Source of the DNA: Fidelibacterota bacterium UBA7300
GTDB lineage: Bacteria; Fidelibacterota; Marinisomatia; Marinisomatales; UBA2128
Assembly (NCBI GenBank): GCA_002471865.1
Contig: DKQU01000054.1
Location: 5,427-18,396, forward strand
Reading direction: 5' to 3'
Length of the DNA: 12,970 bases
Shown piece after piece: positions 7,201-12,970 of this stretch (position 1 is its first letter; the number at the start of each line of letters is the position of its first letter). The translations under genes were made by a program, and so were the position numbers. The notes under the pieces were generated by a model. That model worked only from the letters and a program-made list of their open reading frames with translations, searched no databases and was not told where the DNA came from.

Positions 7201-7486
7201 GAAGCGTAACGGCATTCCGGCTAAGTCCATATTTAGAGTGGGGGAAGGAAGGCCGAATGTGGTAGATGGGATCAAGAATGGGGAGATTCAATTGGTAATA
7301 AATACACCTCTGGGAGAACGATCCAGATTCGATGAAGAAGCCATCGGACGAACGTGTATTCAGAAAGGGATCATGGCGATTACTACACTTTCAGCGGCTG
7401 AAGCGGTAGTGAGAGGAATTCGGACACAGATGCGTAAAAGATTATTAGTAAGAAGTCTCCAAGATTATTTTCGATTTACTGATTAA
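4271..7486 (+). CDS. carB: Carbamoyl-phosphate synthase large subunit
   Basis: The 1071-residue protein matches the usual length (1073 in Escherichia coli). It makes carbamoyl phosphate from bicarbonate, ammonia and two ATP. It contains the first ATP-grasp half (about 1-400), the oligomerisation region (about 401-550), the second ATP-grasp half starting at KKIMILGGGPNRIGQGIEFD (about 556), and a C-terminal MGS-like regulatory domain (about the last 135 residues, with ATSGTARELKRNGI and INTPLGERSRFDEEAIG). First-half ligands fall at the E. coli numbers: Arg129, Arg169, Glu215, Glu299, Asn301 and Arg303. The second half has the equivalent EVNPRASRT. The MGS domain binds UMP or IMP in E. coli, so nucleotide control is possible here but not shown. 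The ATG lacks a strong ribosome binding site and may be reached by coupling from the small ORF upstream. It ends 20 bases from a convergent gene. Confidence 0.97.
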   Translation: MPKRSDLKSILIPGAGPIVIGQACEFDYSGTQAARALKEEGYRVILVNSNPATIMTDPDLADATYIEPITSDYVTAVIEKEKPDAILPTVGGQTALNLVMELHQKGILNKNGVQLIGAQVDAIEKAEDRERFKEAMDAVGIETAKGGFVHSWEEADELLKKMNFPIIIRPSFTLGGTGGSVAYNSEEFQELLEKGLSASPITEVLMEESLLGWKEFELEVIRDRADNAIIICSIENVDPMGVHTGDSVTVAPAMTLTDKEYQKMRNWAILCLRTIGVETGGSNVQFAVNPHDGRMIIIEMNPRVSRSSALASKATGFPIAKVAAKLAVGYTLDELPNDITGKTLAAFEPTIDYVVTKIPRFDFSKFPSASGRLGVQMQSVGEVMAIGRTFRESLQKAFRSLEVGLDGLEPKPPAEGDMDVSRARPLDMSTLRYASAFRLLKVRQAFLEGESVDDLFNVTKIDPWFLHQIEQITSMNNVETLHEISLRELKQNGFSDKQIGRMFGENELEVRKRRNEENVHPSYKVVDTCAAEFEAQTPYCYSTYDEENEIAPLAGKKIMILGGGPNRIGQGIEFDYCCVQAVFGLQDLGYKTIMVNCNPETVSTDFDLVDRLYFEPVTFEDVLNIVEFEKPDGVVVQFGGQTPLKIAKTLADAGVPIIGTSPESIDLAEDREKFGTILDKLKITCPKYGTGRTLEEVVVAAEGIGFPVLARPSYVLGGRAMEIVYSKEQLIDYIARSADVTEGHPILIDEFLEDAFEFDVDALCDGETVHIGGIMQHIEEAGIHSGDSACVLPPYRITSRAMEDIVRITKSLALELNVKGLINLQFAFKDKQVYVLEVNPRASRTIPFVSKATNVPLARIAVKLAVGEKLKDMDLKPWDGIRHIAVKEAVLPFNKFPEESIFLSPEMKSTGEVMGISSTFGGSFRRATISAGNAIPESGQLFISVNDQDKMNAIPIARDLFEMGFNITATSGTARELKRNGIPAKSIFRVGEGRPNVVDGIKNGEIQLVINTPLGERSRFDEEAIGRTCIQKGIMAITTLSAAEAVVRGIRTQMRKRLLVRSLQDYFRFTD

Positions 7487-7506
7487 TTCAAAACTAACCC
7501 ATTGCT

Positions 7507-7908
7507 TCAAAATAGTGGGAGTAAGTTCCCTAATATATACCCGATAACGATTCCTACTAGTACTGATAGTGTCAGAACTCGAGAATTTATAACCTGCCTT
7601 GTATACCCTTTTTTGATTGCCAGTATGGATATAAAATAACCCAGTGCATTTACGAGCCAGAAGAAGGGGATGGAGAGAACATTTACAATTAAAGGTCCAA
7701 TGACAGGTATCATAGCAATAAGTGCCGCCAAACCGGCTAATGCCTTTGTGAGAAGAGCCAAGATTAAGGTGACAAAAGCTATAATCTCTTTTGGCACTTC
7801 CAGGAAAATAAGAAGGGGAATAAGGAGAAGAACAAGTACCAAAGCGATAAACATCCCTTTTCGCTCTCTGAATGTTTTCCTGGTTTTATTTTGATTTTTC
7901 TGCTCCAT
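7507..7908 (-). CDS. Small polytopic membrane protein of unknown function
   Basis: The 133-residue product is very rich in Leu, Ile, Val and Ala. A basic, polar N-terminus (residues 1-18, with RKTFRERKG) is followed by hydrophobic segments at about 19-36, 41-66, 68-98 and 110-131, so three to four membrane helices are likely, with the basic end in the cytoplasm. I see no catalytic motif and do not recognise the family. The start is well supported: AGGAGA lies six bases before the ATG. It is the last gene of the minus-strand unit, 60 bases after the second glycosyltransferase, and ends 20 bases from the carB stop on the other strand with no clear terminator between. A role with the envelope or glycosyltransferase genes is only a guess from position. 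Confidence 0.75.
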   Translation of the reverse strand: MEQKNQNKTRKTFRERKGMFIALVLVLLLIPLLIFLEVPKEIIAFVTLILALLTKALAGLAALIAMIPVIGPLIVNVLSIPFFWLVNALGYFISILAIKKGYTRQVINSRVLTLSVLVGIVIGYILGNLLPLF

Positions 7909-7968
7909 AAAAAATCTCCTATTATGAAATCATATTCTCAATTTGTAGAACTCATTTCTGGCTACATA

Positions 7969-9099
7969 TTATTGAGTTCTTCCTTTCCATTGAACGGGAA
8001 GTAATGGACCTAAAGCACCGAACATTACAATATATAAACTGTGCCAGACTTCGGCCAGAAAAAATGGGACCGGAGAAAATTGTCTTTGCATGAGACGGCT
8101 TGTAAGACCGAGAATAATTCCATCTGCCATTATTTTGATGAACCAAGGTAATAACCATTCTGCCCTCAATGTCCATATTGCTGCCACTTGTCCGGTTATA
8201 ACCGACAGGTTAACGGCCCAGAGAAAGGGGAGCATTAACCGAAAAATAAACCCTGTTTCCTGCATTCCGTAATAAATAAACCCTTTAGATGCAAATCGTA
8301 GTCTCTGACGGATGAACATGCCAACTGTAGGAGGTGGAGGACTCGAAACCGTTGCTTCCGGTATCAGAATGTTCTTTATTATCCACCCTCTGCTTGCCAA
8401 TTTATGCATGAGAAGGTCGTCATCCCCCGAAAGCACTCCTTTTGTCTCACCGTAACCGCCTACCTCATCAAATGCTTTCCGTCTGACAGCAAGATTCCTA
8501 CCGCTGCAGGACAGAGGTATTCCTCGAGACATTGCCCCGGTAGAAAGAGCATCTTGAGCCACAGAATCAAGGAGGAGCATTTCTCCCAGAATTCCAGAGT
8601 TGGGTGATTCAAGTGGGCTGGGACCTGCGACCATTCCTATCGCATCATCTTCAAAACGGGAAATCATCGTGGTAATCCACGATTGTTTTACTGTACAATC
8701 TCCGTCAGTGAAAAGCAGTATATCCCCGCTTGACACTTCGACAGCACTGTTAAGTGCCCATTTTTTGGGAGCCCAACCATTGGGTACCTGGTCGATTGCA
8801 AGGTATTTGATCCGATCATCTTTTTCACACTTTTCAGAAATGATTGTGCCGGTGGAATCAGTGGATCTGTCATTCACTACAATGATCTCAAATTTGTCAA
8901 AAGGATAATCTTGATGCCTCAGCTGTTCCAAAAGTTTTCCAATTGTGTTCTCTTCATTTCGAACAGCGATGAGTATGGAAACTTTAGGGTTCCAGACAGT
9001 CTTCCCCTCGACGTCACTTTTGTCTTTCAGTAGAAGACCCATGGCAAACCAGATCAACAATAGAAAATAGAGAGTGGTGATGATTGTGAGCAAAATCAT
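7969..9099 (-). CDS. Membrane-anchored family 2 glycosyltransferase (second of two)
   Basis: The 376-residue protein should transfer a sugar from a nucleotide donor at the cytoplasmic face of the membrane; the acceptor is unknown. A membrane helix (about 2-22) is followed by the GT-A catalytic domain. This has VSILIAVRNEENTIG at 40-54, VVNDRSTDST, the metal-binding TDGDC (Asp132, Asp134), the acidic SGDDDLL at 224-230, and QRLRF at 265-269 in the place of the QxxRW motif. Two to three hydrophobic segments follow after about 283. GWAPKKWAL at 108-116 resembles the CrtQ and hopanoid-associated glycosyltransferases, so a lipid acceptor is plausible. The ATG overlaps the stop of the upstream glycosyltransferase (ATGA) and has GGAGA eight bases upstream; a GTG at 9120 is in frame but less likely. 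It is a paralogue of its upstream neighbour. Confidence 0.88.
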   Translation of the reverse strand: MILLTIITTLYFLLLIWFAMGLLLKDKSDVEGKTVWNPKVSILIAVRNEENTIGKLLEQLRHQDYPFDKFEIIVVNDRSTDSTGTIISEKCEKDDRIKYLAIDQVPNGWAPKKWALNSAVEVSSGDILLFTDGDCTVKQSWITTMISRFEDDAIGMVAGPSPLESPNSGILGEMLLLDSVAQDALSTGAMSRGIPLSCSGRNLAVRRKAFDEVGGYGETKGVLSGDDDLLMHKLASRGWIIKNILIPEATVSSPPPPTVGMFIRQRLRFASKGFIYYGMQETGFIFRLMLPFLWAVNLSVITGQVAAIWTLRAEWLLPWFIKIMADGIILGLTSRLMQRQFSPVPFFLAEVWHSLYIVMFGALGPLLPVQWKGRTQ

Positions 9100-10217
9100 C
9101 GGGTTTGTCTCCCTCCCCACGGAAGCAAATTACCAAAGAAACTGAGAAGTCCCATAAAAGCAACATAAGGAATTTGCAGAAAGAACCACAATAGAAAGAC
9201 AACCCTAAGTTCTTGACGATTGAAGATTGTTGTCCCTTTAAACATAACTGCTCCCTCAACAAAGAGTTTTGCCAGTAAGCCTAATAAGATCATGGACAGA
9301 GCAGGATTGTTTAATAACATGAACGGGAAGATAGACGAAAGGAGATTAGCCAAAAATGTTACTACAATAATGCCGAAGAAAAGTGGGTCTGTTTTCCAAA
9401 CTAAAAGCGTATCTGCTGCCCATCGGATTCGTTGTGTGATGAAGCCCCATAAAGTATCCTGAGGAGTACTTTTCACAAAACTGTCCGGATCTTGGGAAAA
9501 GACAATTTGCCACGATGTTTTCCGTTTAATTTGCTGCATTAACAATGTATCGTCTCCGCCAACTTGCGAAGCGAATGTAGAAAATCCGCCCACTTCATCG
9601 AATGCCTTTCGTCGGTAACCTATATTCTGACCTGTGCATGCGTAAGGCTCCCCAAGTGCGGCAGATCCTCGAGCGGCACTCAAGAGCATTAGGAAGTCCA
9701 ACGCTTCCAATTTCTGAGTGATTGTGTTCACAGGAGAAGCCTCTGAGTAACCGATTACCATCCCCACATTCTCCGTAAAAGAGGAAACCATTGATGCAAT
9801 CCAGTTGGTAGAAACAGTGCAATCCGCATCGGTTAATAGAAGTATTTCTCCGTGAGATTTACGGATGCCGAGATCGAGAGGACGTTTTTTATATCGAAGA
9901 GAAGATTCAACACCTTCACTGCTCAAAAGTTGGAGATTTGGAATATAACCAATGAAATCGTTGACTATTCTTACTGTATCATCAGAAGACTCATCATCAA
10001 TTACAACAACCTCATAGGAATCTGCCGGATATGTCTGTTTCGTCAAATCACTTAGAATACGGCCAATATTCTCCATCTCATTTTTTGCAGGAATAACAAT
10101 TGAAACAAAGGGCTTTTGGTCTGATTTCGCCCACTCTTTTTTGAACAAACCGGCAAAAAAGAACAGAAGTGCGGCGCAGTAAAGGCCGATGATAACTAGG
10201 AATAGTGTCCCCAGCAA
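9096..10217 (-). CDS. Membrane-anchored family 2 glycosyltransferase (first of two)
   Basis: The 373-residue protein has the same plan as its downstream paralogue. An N-terminal membrane helix (about 3-24) leads into a GT-A domain with FVSIVIPAKNEMENIG at 37-52, VVIDDESSDDT, the metal-binding TDADC (Asp130, Asp132), GGDDTLL at 220-226 and QRIRW at 262-266. Three hydrophobic segments follow (about 278-302, 305-323 and 338-362). Sugar and acceptor are unknown; a membrane lipid or envelope glycan is the likely target. The start is a TTG six bases after the mgtE stop, behind AGAGA. It is supported because the next Met lies at residue 48, inside the conserved domain, and because the TTG restores a complete membrane anchor. 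The stop overlaps the next glycosyltransferase start as ATGA. It probably arose with that gene by an old tandem duplication, since the two are now clearly different in sequence. Confidence 0.88.
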   Translation of the reverse strand: MLGTLFLVIIGLYCAALLFFFAGLFKKEWAKSDQKPFVSIVIPAKNEMENIGRILSDLTKQTYPADSYEVVVIDDESSDDTVRIVNDFIGYIPNLQLLSSEGVESSLRYKKRPLDLGIRKSHGEILLLTDADCTVSTNWIASMVSSFTENVGMVIGYSEASPVNTITQKLEALDFLMLLSAARGSAALGEPYACTGQNIGYRRKAFDEVGGFSTFASQVGGDDTLLMQQIKRKTSWQIVFSQDPDSFVKSTPQDTLWGFITQRIRWAADTLLVWKTDPLFFGIIVVTFLANLLSSIFPFMLLNNPALSMILLGLLAKLFVEGAVMFKGTTIFNRQELRVVFLLWFFLQIPYVAFMGLLSFFGNLLPWGGRQTR

Positions 10218-10223
10218 AATTCT

Positions 10224-11624
10224 CTAGATTGTATGAAGTAGTGAGTTAGCGATGATGAAATAGAGTAAAATACCGAGAACATCTGTTGACGTTGTAACAA
10301 AAGGTCCAGAAGCGATAGCGGGGTCTATGTCAAGCCGCCTCAGGAAGATAGGTACTAATGTTCCGATTGAAGTCGCAATCAGCATTGAGGCGAAGATTGC
10401 CAATCCGACTACTAGTCCGAGACTTACAGGGTCACCTATATCATCGATAAATTTGAGATAAGCGACAATACCGAGAAGGATTCCGTAAAAGACTCCCAGC
10501 AGAACACCCACACGTATTTCTTTGAGAATTATCTTTCCCACCTGAACAAGCTGAACTCTTCCTGTGGCAAATCCGCGTATGATGATTGTGGAGGATTGCG
10601 TACCGATGTTACCACCCATCCCCACGATCACGGGGATGAAAGCCGCCAATGCTACCATGCTCGTCAGTGTATGTTCATACCAACCGATGATGTAGGCTGC
10701 GGCGGTCCCGCCGATCCAGCTGGCAAAGAGCCACGGTAGGCGAAGACGAGCGTTTTCCCATGTGGATTTCATCAAAATTTCACGATCTTTACCTACACCG
10801 GCCATCTGAAGAAAGTCCTCTGTAGCTTCTTCCCGGATGACATCCACAACATCATCCACCGTAACAATTCCCAAGAGTGTATTATCTGCATCCACTACCG
10901 GTATCGCCAGCAAGTTGTATTGTGATACTTGATGAGCAACTTCTTCTTGATCTGTATCGGTAGTAACTGACACAACATTTGGGCTCATGATGGATTTCAG
11001 CGATGCATTCGAAGGTGCGACCACAAGATCACGTAGGGAGACTACACCAGTCAATTTATCGTTTTCGTCAGTGACGTAAAGATAAAATACCATTTCAGCA
11101 TCTTCGGACGATTGAATATGACTTACAGCATCGCTGGCAGTTGTGCTTTCAGGCAAGGAAAACGGATCGACAGACATAATGCCCCCCGCCGTGTCGGGGG
11201 CATATGCCATGAGTTCTTCCAGTTCTTCAGATTCCTCTCTGTCGAAAGCTTTTAGTACACTGTTTGCCTTTTCTTCAGGTAGTAAGTTTAAAATATCGGC
11301 TCTGTCATCAGAACTTACTTCTTCGAGGAGAACAGAAACTTGCTCAGCTTCGAGAGGTTCCAGAAGTGTCTGCACAATGGATTCATCTAATTCTGTCAAA
11401 AATTCGCCAACTATTTCAGTTTTTTGGATAATGATAAATATTTGCAGTCGTTCTTCATCAGAAAAGTGGCGGAATAAAAGTGCAAGGTCAGCAGGATGTG
11501 TTTTTATTGTCAATTTTTCCAGGTTTGTACGAGCCCGCCTGCGGAGAAGTCTTCTGAAGGTGTCCAAAAGAACATTAACTTCAGCGTGAAGCATCTCAGA
11601 TCTATTATTTTGCGTTGCATTCAT
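10224..11624 (-). CDS. mgtE: MgtE-family magnesium transporter
   Basis: The 466-residue protein has the standard MgtE plan. A cytoplasmic N domain rich in helices spans about 14-140. Two CBS domains (about 145-265) begin after YAPDTAGGIMS and include TGVVSLRDL and LGIVTVDDVVDVI. A connecting helix follows, then five membrane helices from about 298. The pore signatures are PVIVGMGGNIGTQSS at 331-345 and DPAIASGPFVTTSTD at 434-448. Asp434 corresponds to the selectivity Asp432 of the Thermus thermophilus channel. It is a Mg2+-selective inner-membrane channel that closes when its cytoplasmic domains bind Mg2+, so control is mainly by its own substrate. The ATG overlaps the stop of the CPBP gene (ATGA) with GGAG eight bases upstream. 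The glycosyltransferase that follows starts 6 bases after its stop. Confidence 0.95.
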   Translation of the reverse strand: MNATQNNRSEMLHAEVNVLLDTFRRLLRRRARTNLEKLTIKTHPADLALLFRHFSDEERLQIFIIIQKTEIVGEFLTELDESIVQTLLEPLEAEQVSVLLEEVSSDDRADILNLLPEEKANSVLKAFDREESEELEELMAYAPDTAGGIMSVDPFSLPESTTASDAVSHIQSSEDAEMVFYLYVTDENDKLTGVVSLRDLVVAPSNASLKSIMSPNVVSVTTDTDQEEVAHQVSQYNLLAIPVVDADNTLLGIVTVDDVVDVIREEATEDFLQMAGVGKDREILMKSTWENARLRLPWLFASWIGGTAAAYIIGWYEHTLTSMVALAAFIPVIVGMGGNIGTQSSTIIIRGFATGRVQLVQVGKIILKEIRVGVLLGVFYGILLGIVAYLKFIDDIGDPVSLGLVVGLAIFASMLIATSIGTLVPIFLRRLDIDPAIASGPFVTTSTDVLGILLYFIIANSLLHTI

Positions 11625-12436
11625 GACATTGGCTCCAACTGAGTGGAAGATTTTTTTACGGCACTGTCGAATCGAATGTATCCTTGATATATCAAACCGA
11701 TAGCTAATAGAAGAATAATTGGGTGAACATGTCCATTCCAGCTATACCACGGTTCAGCTTTATGCCCCCAGTTTGCAAAAATCATAGCTAAGGCATTGTT
11801 AATTGCGTGAAGTATCATGCCGGGGAAAACAGAATTAGTTTTCCATGCAAAATATCCAAGAAGAACACCAAGAAAATAGATTTGGATAGTCCACCATAAA
11901 TTAAAGTGGATAACAGCGAAAAAGAGAGCAGTTACCAAAACGGCTTTGGTTACATCTCCCCATATTTTTTCTAGAAGTTGCTGCAAAAATCCTCGAAAAA
12001 TCATCTCTTCAACAATAGCTGCCACAGCAACTCCCCCGACGAATAAAATGAACAGTGCTAACGGATTTTCCATCCTGACGTTTTCTATAAGATCTGAGTA
12101 AAAATCTGGAAGAGGAAGGATCATACCTATTATTCTATCCAGTTCATCAACAACAAAAGTAATTCCGATGGAGAGTATAATTGTAGCTTGAACGACGGAA
12201 GAGGAAATCGGTTTGAGCCTGAAAATATTACGAATGTTTATTTGTTTGCTTTGGAGAAAAAAGTAAACAGGGAGGAAAAGAAAAGCCTCGCCGACAAAAA
12301 TGGAAAGAGATGTAACTAATTCTAGGTTAACAAAGGGTTGTAAACCGAGAAGTAAAGTAGCAGCCACTAATCCGGACACCAGTAGCGACAAAATTACAAT
12401 GCCGAAGGCTGTTCCGACTGTAATCTGTGGGTTCAT
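11621..12436 (-). CDS. CPBP (CAAX/Abi) family intramembrane metalloprotease homologue
   Basis: The 271-residue protein has about eight hydrophobic segments and all three CPBP motifs: EEMIFRGF with Glu143, Glu144 and Arg148; FFAVIHFN with His177; and HAINN with His210 and Asn214. These match the catalytic and metal-binding residues of the family that includes eukaryotic CAAX prenyl protease 2 and many bacterial proteins of unproven activity. The active site looks intact, so proteolysis within the membrane is plausible, but the substrate is unknown. The ATG has AGGA five bases upstream. The gene lies 86 bases after the RNA methyltransferase and shares an ATGA overlap with mgtE, so it is probably co-expressed with the transporter. 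It has no bacteriocin-like gene beside it that would suggest an immunity role. Confidence 0.9.
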   Translation of the reverse strand: MNPQITVGTAFGIVILSLLVSGLVAATLLLGLQPFVNLELVTSLSIFVGEAFLFLPVYFFLQSKQINIRNIFRLKPISSSVVQATIILSIGITFVVDELDRIIGMILPLPDFYSDLIENVRMENPLALFILFVGGVAVAAIVEEMIFRGFLQQLLEKIWGDVTKAVLVTALFFAVIHFNLWWTIQIYFLGVLLGYFAWKTNSVFPGMILHAINNALAMIFANWGHKAEPWYSWNGHVHPIILLLAIGLIYQGYIRFDSAVKKSSTQLEPMS

Positions 12437-12522
12437 GGTTTTCCTGCTCCTGTATCATCTCATGTTATTTCAGAATAAGTTGAAAATTACGGTTTACTCG
12501 GTGGAAAACCAAACGGGGAGCT

Positions 12523-12970
12523 TTATGGGCAATCAAGCAAAGTAAACAGGAGAATCCCCGCAGCAACAGCCACATTGAGTGAATCAGCTCCAGAATTACC
12601 CGGAATCGAAACGATTTCGTTGGCCACAGCTCGGGAGTTTTCCGAGATTCCGTTGGCTTCACTCCCAATAACAAGACAAAATGGATTATCAATTTTCTGG
12701 ATTGACTCTAGCGGTTCTCCGTATTGATCTGCTGCCACGATTTTGTGTCCAAGATTTGCTATCTTTTCCAGTTTCGCTTGGGTGTAGATGGAAAGGTTAA
12801 AATGGGCTCCCATGCCTGCTCTTACTACTTTAGGATTATATGGGTCAACACATTGAGGTGATAGAGCAATATGTTTTATCCCAAACCACCACCCAGTCCG
12901 GAGAATGGTTCCGAGATTCCCGGGATCACGGATTTCCTCTAGATAGAGAAGTGATTCACCCATAGATAAG
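12523..12970 (-). CDS. TrmH/SpoU-family RNA 2'-O-methyltransferase, C-terminal part
   Basis: The frame is open to the right edge, giving the last 148 residues. They form the SPOUT catalytic domain, which methylates a ribose 2'-O in tRNA or rRNA using S-adenosylmethionine bound in a C-terminal knot. The three SpoU motifs are present in order: EIRDPGNLGTILRTGWWFG with the conserved Asn and Arg, then FCLVIGSEANGIS, then IPGNSGADSLNVAVAAGILL. A Met at 12963 could be taken as the start, but the upstream frame stays open. Relatives carry an extra substrate-binding domain of about 100 residues before this point, so the gene is most likely cut by the window. Which nucleotide it modifies cannot be told from this domain; 23S rRNA modification like RlmB is one possibility. 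Confidence 0.9.
   Translation of the reverse strand, partial: LSMGESLLYLEEIRDPGNLGTILRTGWWFGIKHIALSPQCVDPYNPKVVRAGMGAHFNLSIYTQAKLEKIANLGHKIVAADQYGEPLESIQKIDNPFCLVIGSEANGISENSRAVANEIVSIPGNSGADSLNVAVAAGILLFTLLDCP

Noticed and set aside
7487..7530. Possible bidirectional terminator between carB and the small membrane protein gene
   Set aside because: Only a four-base stem (GGGA with TCCC) without a T run is visible, too weak to call.
11179..11203. GC-rich hairpin (ATGCCCCC paired with GGGGGCAT)
   Set aside because: It lies inside mgtE, where it encodes the conserved APDTAGGIM block, and no T run follows on either strand, so it is not a terminator.
12437..12522. Promoter or terminator between the RNA methyltransferase and CPBP genes
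   Set aside because: I see only a five-base GGTTT/AAACC repeat and no convincing -35/-10 or TAnnTTTG element; the gap is better read as an intra-operon spacer.

Overview
The window reads as a compact chromosomal segment of a Gram-negative bacterium that makes menaquinone. Every gene is of housekeeping or envelope type, and I see no tRNA, rRNA, CRISPR array, insertion sequence or phage gene. The evidence for a Gram-negative host is a lipobox protein, menaquinone genes and membrane glycosyltransferases. One promoter candidate has the TTTG/TAnnTTTG layout known from Bacteroidota. An uncultivated member of the Fibrobacterota-Chlorobiota-Bacteroidota group or of Marinimicrobia would fit, but that placement is inference. 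Genes are packed tightly. No gene-free stretch exceeds about 120 bases, and four-base ATGA stop/start overlaps recur.

Region 1 (1-700, minus strand): a two-gene unit. It holds an AroQ-fold protein, related to type II 3-dehydroquinate dehydratase, whose key catalytic residues appear replaced. The start of a proline-rich lipoprotein overlaps its 3' end, and the lipoprotein runs off the left edge.

Region 2 (822-7486, plus strand): starts from a 121-base divergent intergenic region. It carries a two-domain protein (PNPOx-like flavin-binding fold fused to a MenA/UbiA prenyltransferase), then the menaquinone C-methyltransferase menG/ubiE, then carA and carB. A strong hairpin with a T run, resembling a Rho-independent terminator, lies between the prenyltransferase and menG. 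menG overlaps carA by ATGA. A 90-base spacer separates carA from carB and contains two mini-ORFs. The first two genes perform the last two steps of menaquinone synthesis (prenylation and methylation). The last two make carbamoyl phosphate for pyrimidines and arginine.

Region 3 (7507-12970, minus strand): converges on carB with 20 bases between stop codons. In transcription order it holds a TrmH/SpoU-family RNA 2'-O-methyltransferase (5' end outside the window), a CPBP intramembrane protease homologue, an MgtE magnesium transporter, two paralogous membrane-anchored family 2 glycosyltransferases, and a small very hydrophobic membrane protein of unknown function. CPBP/mgtE and the two glycosyltransferases are joined by ATGA overlaps, and mgtE and the first glycosyltransferase are 6 bases apart, so this is very probably one operon with a membrane theme.

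I did not find a clearly new multi-gene system. The items most worth a second look are the AroQ-like probable pseudoenzyme, the PNPOx-prenyltransferase fusion, the terminator that interrupts the menaquinone genes, and the small ORF placed to couple carA and carB translation.
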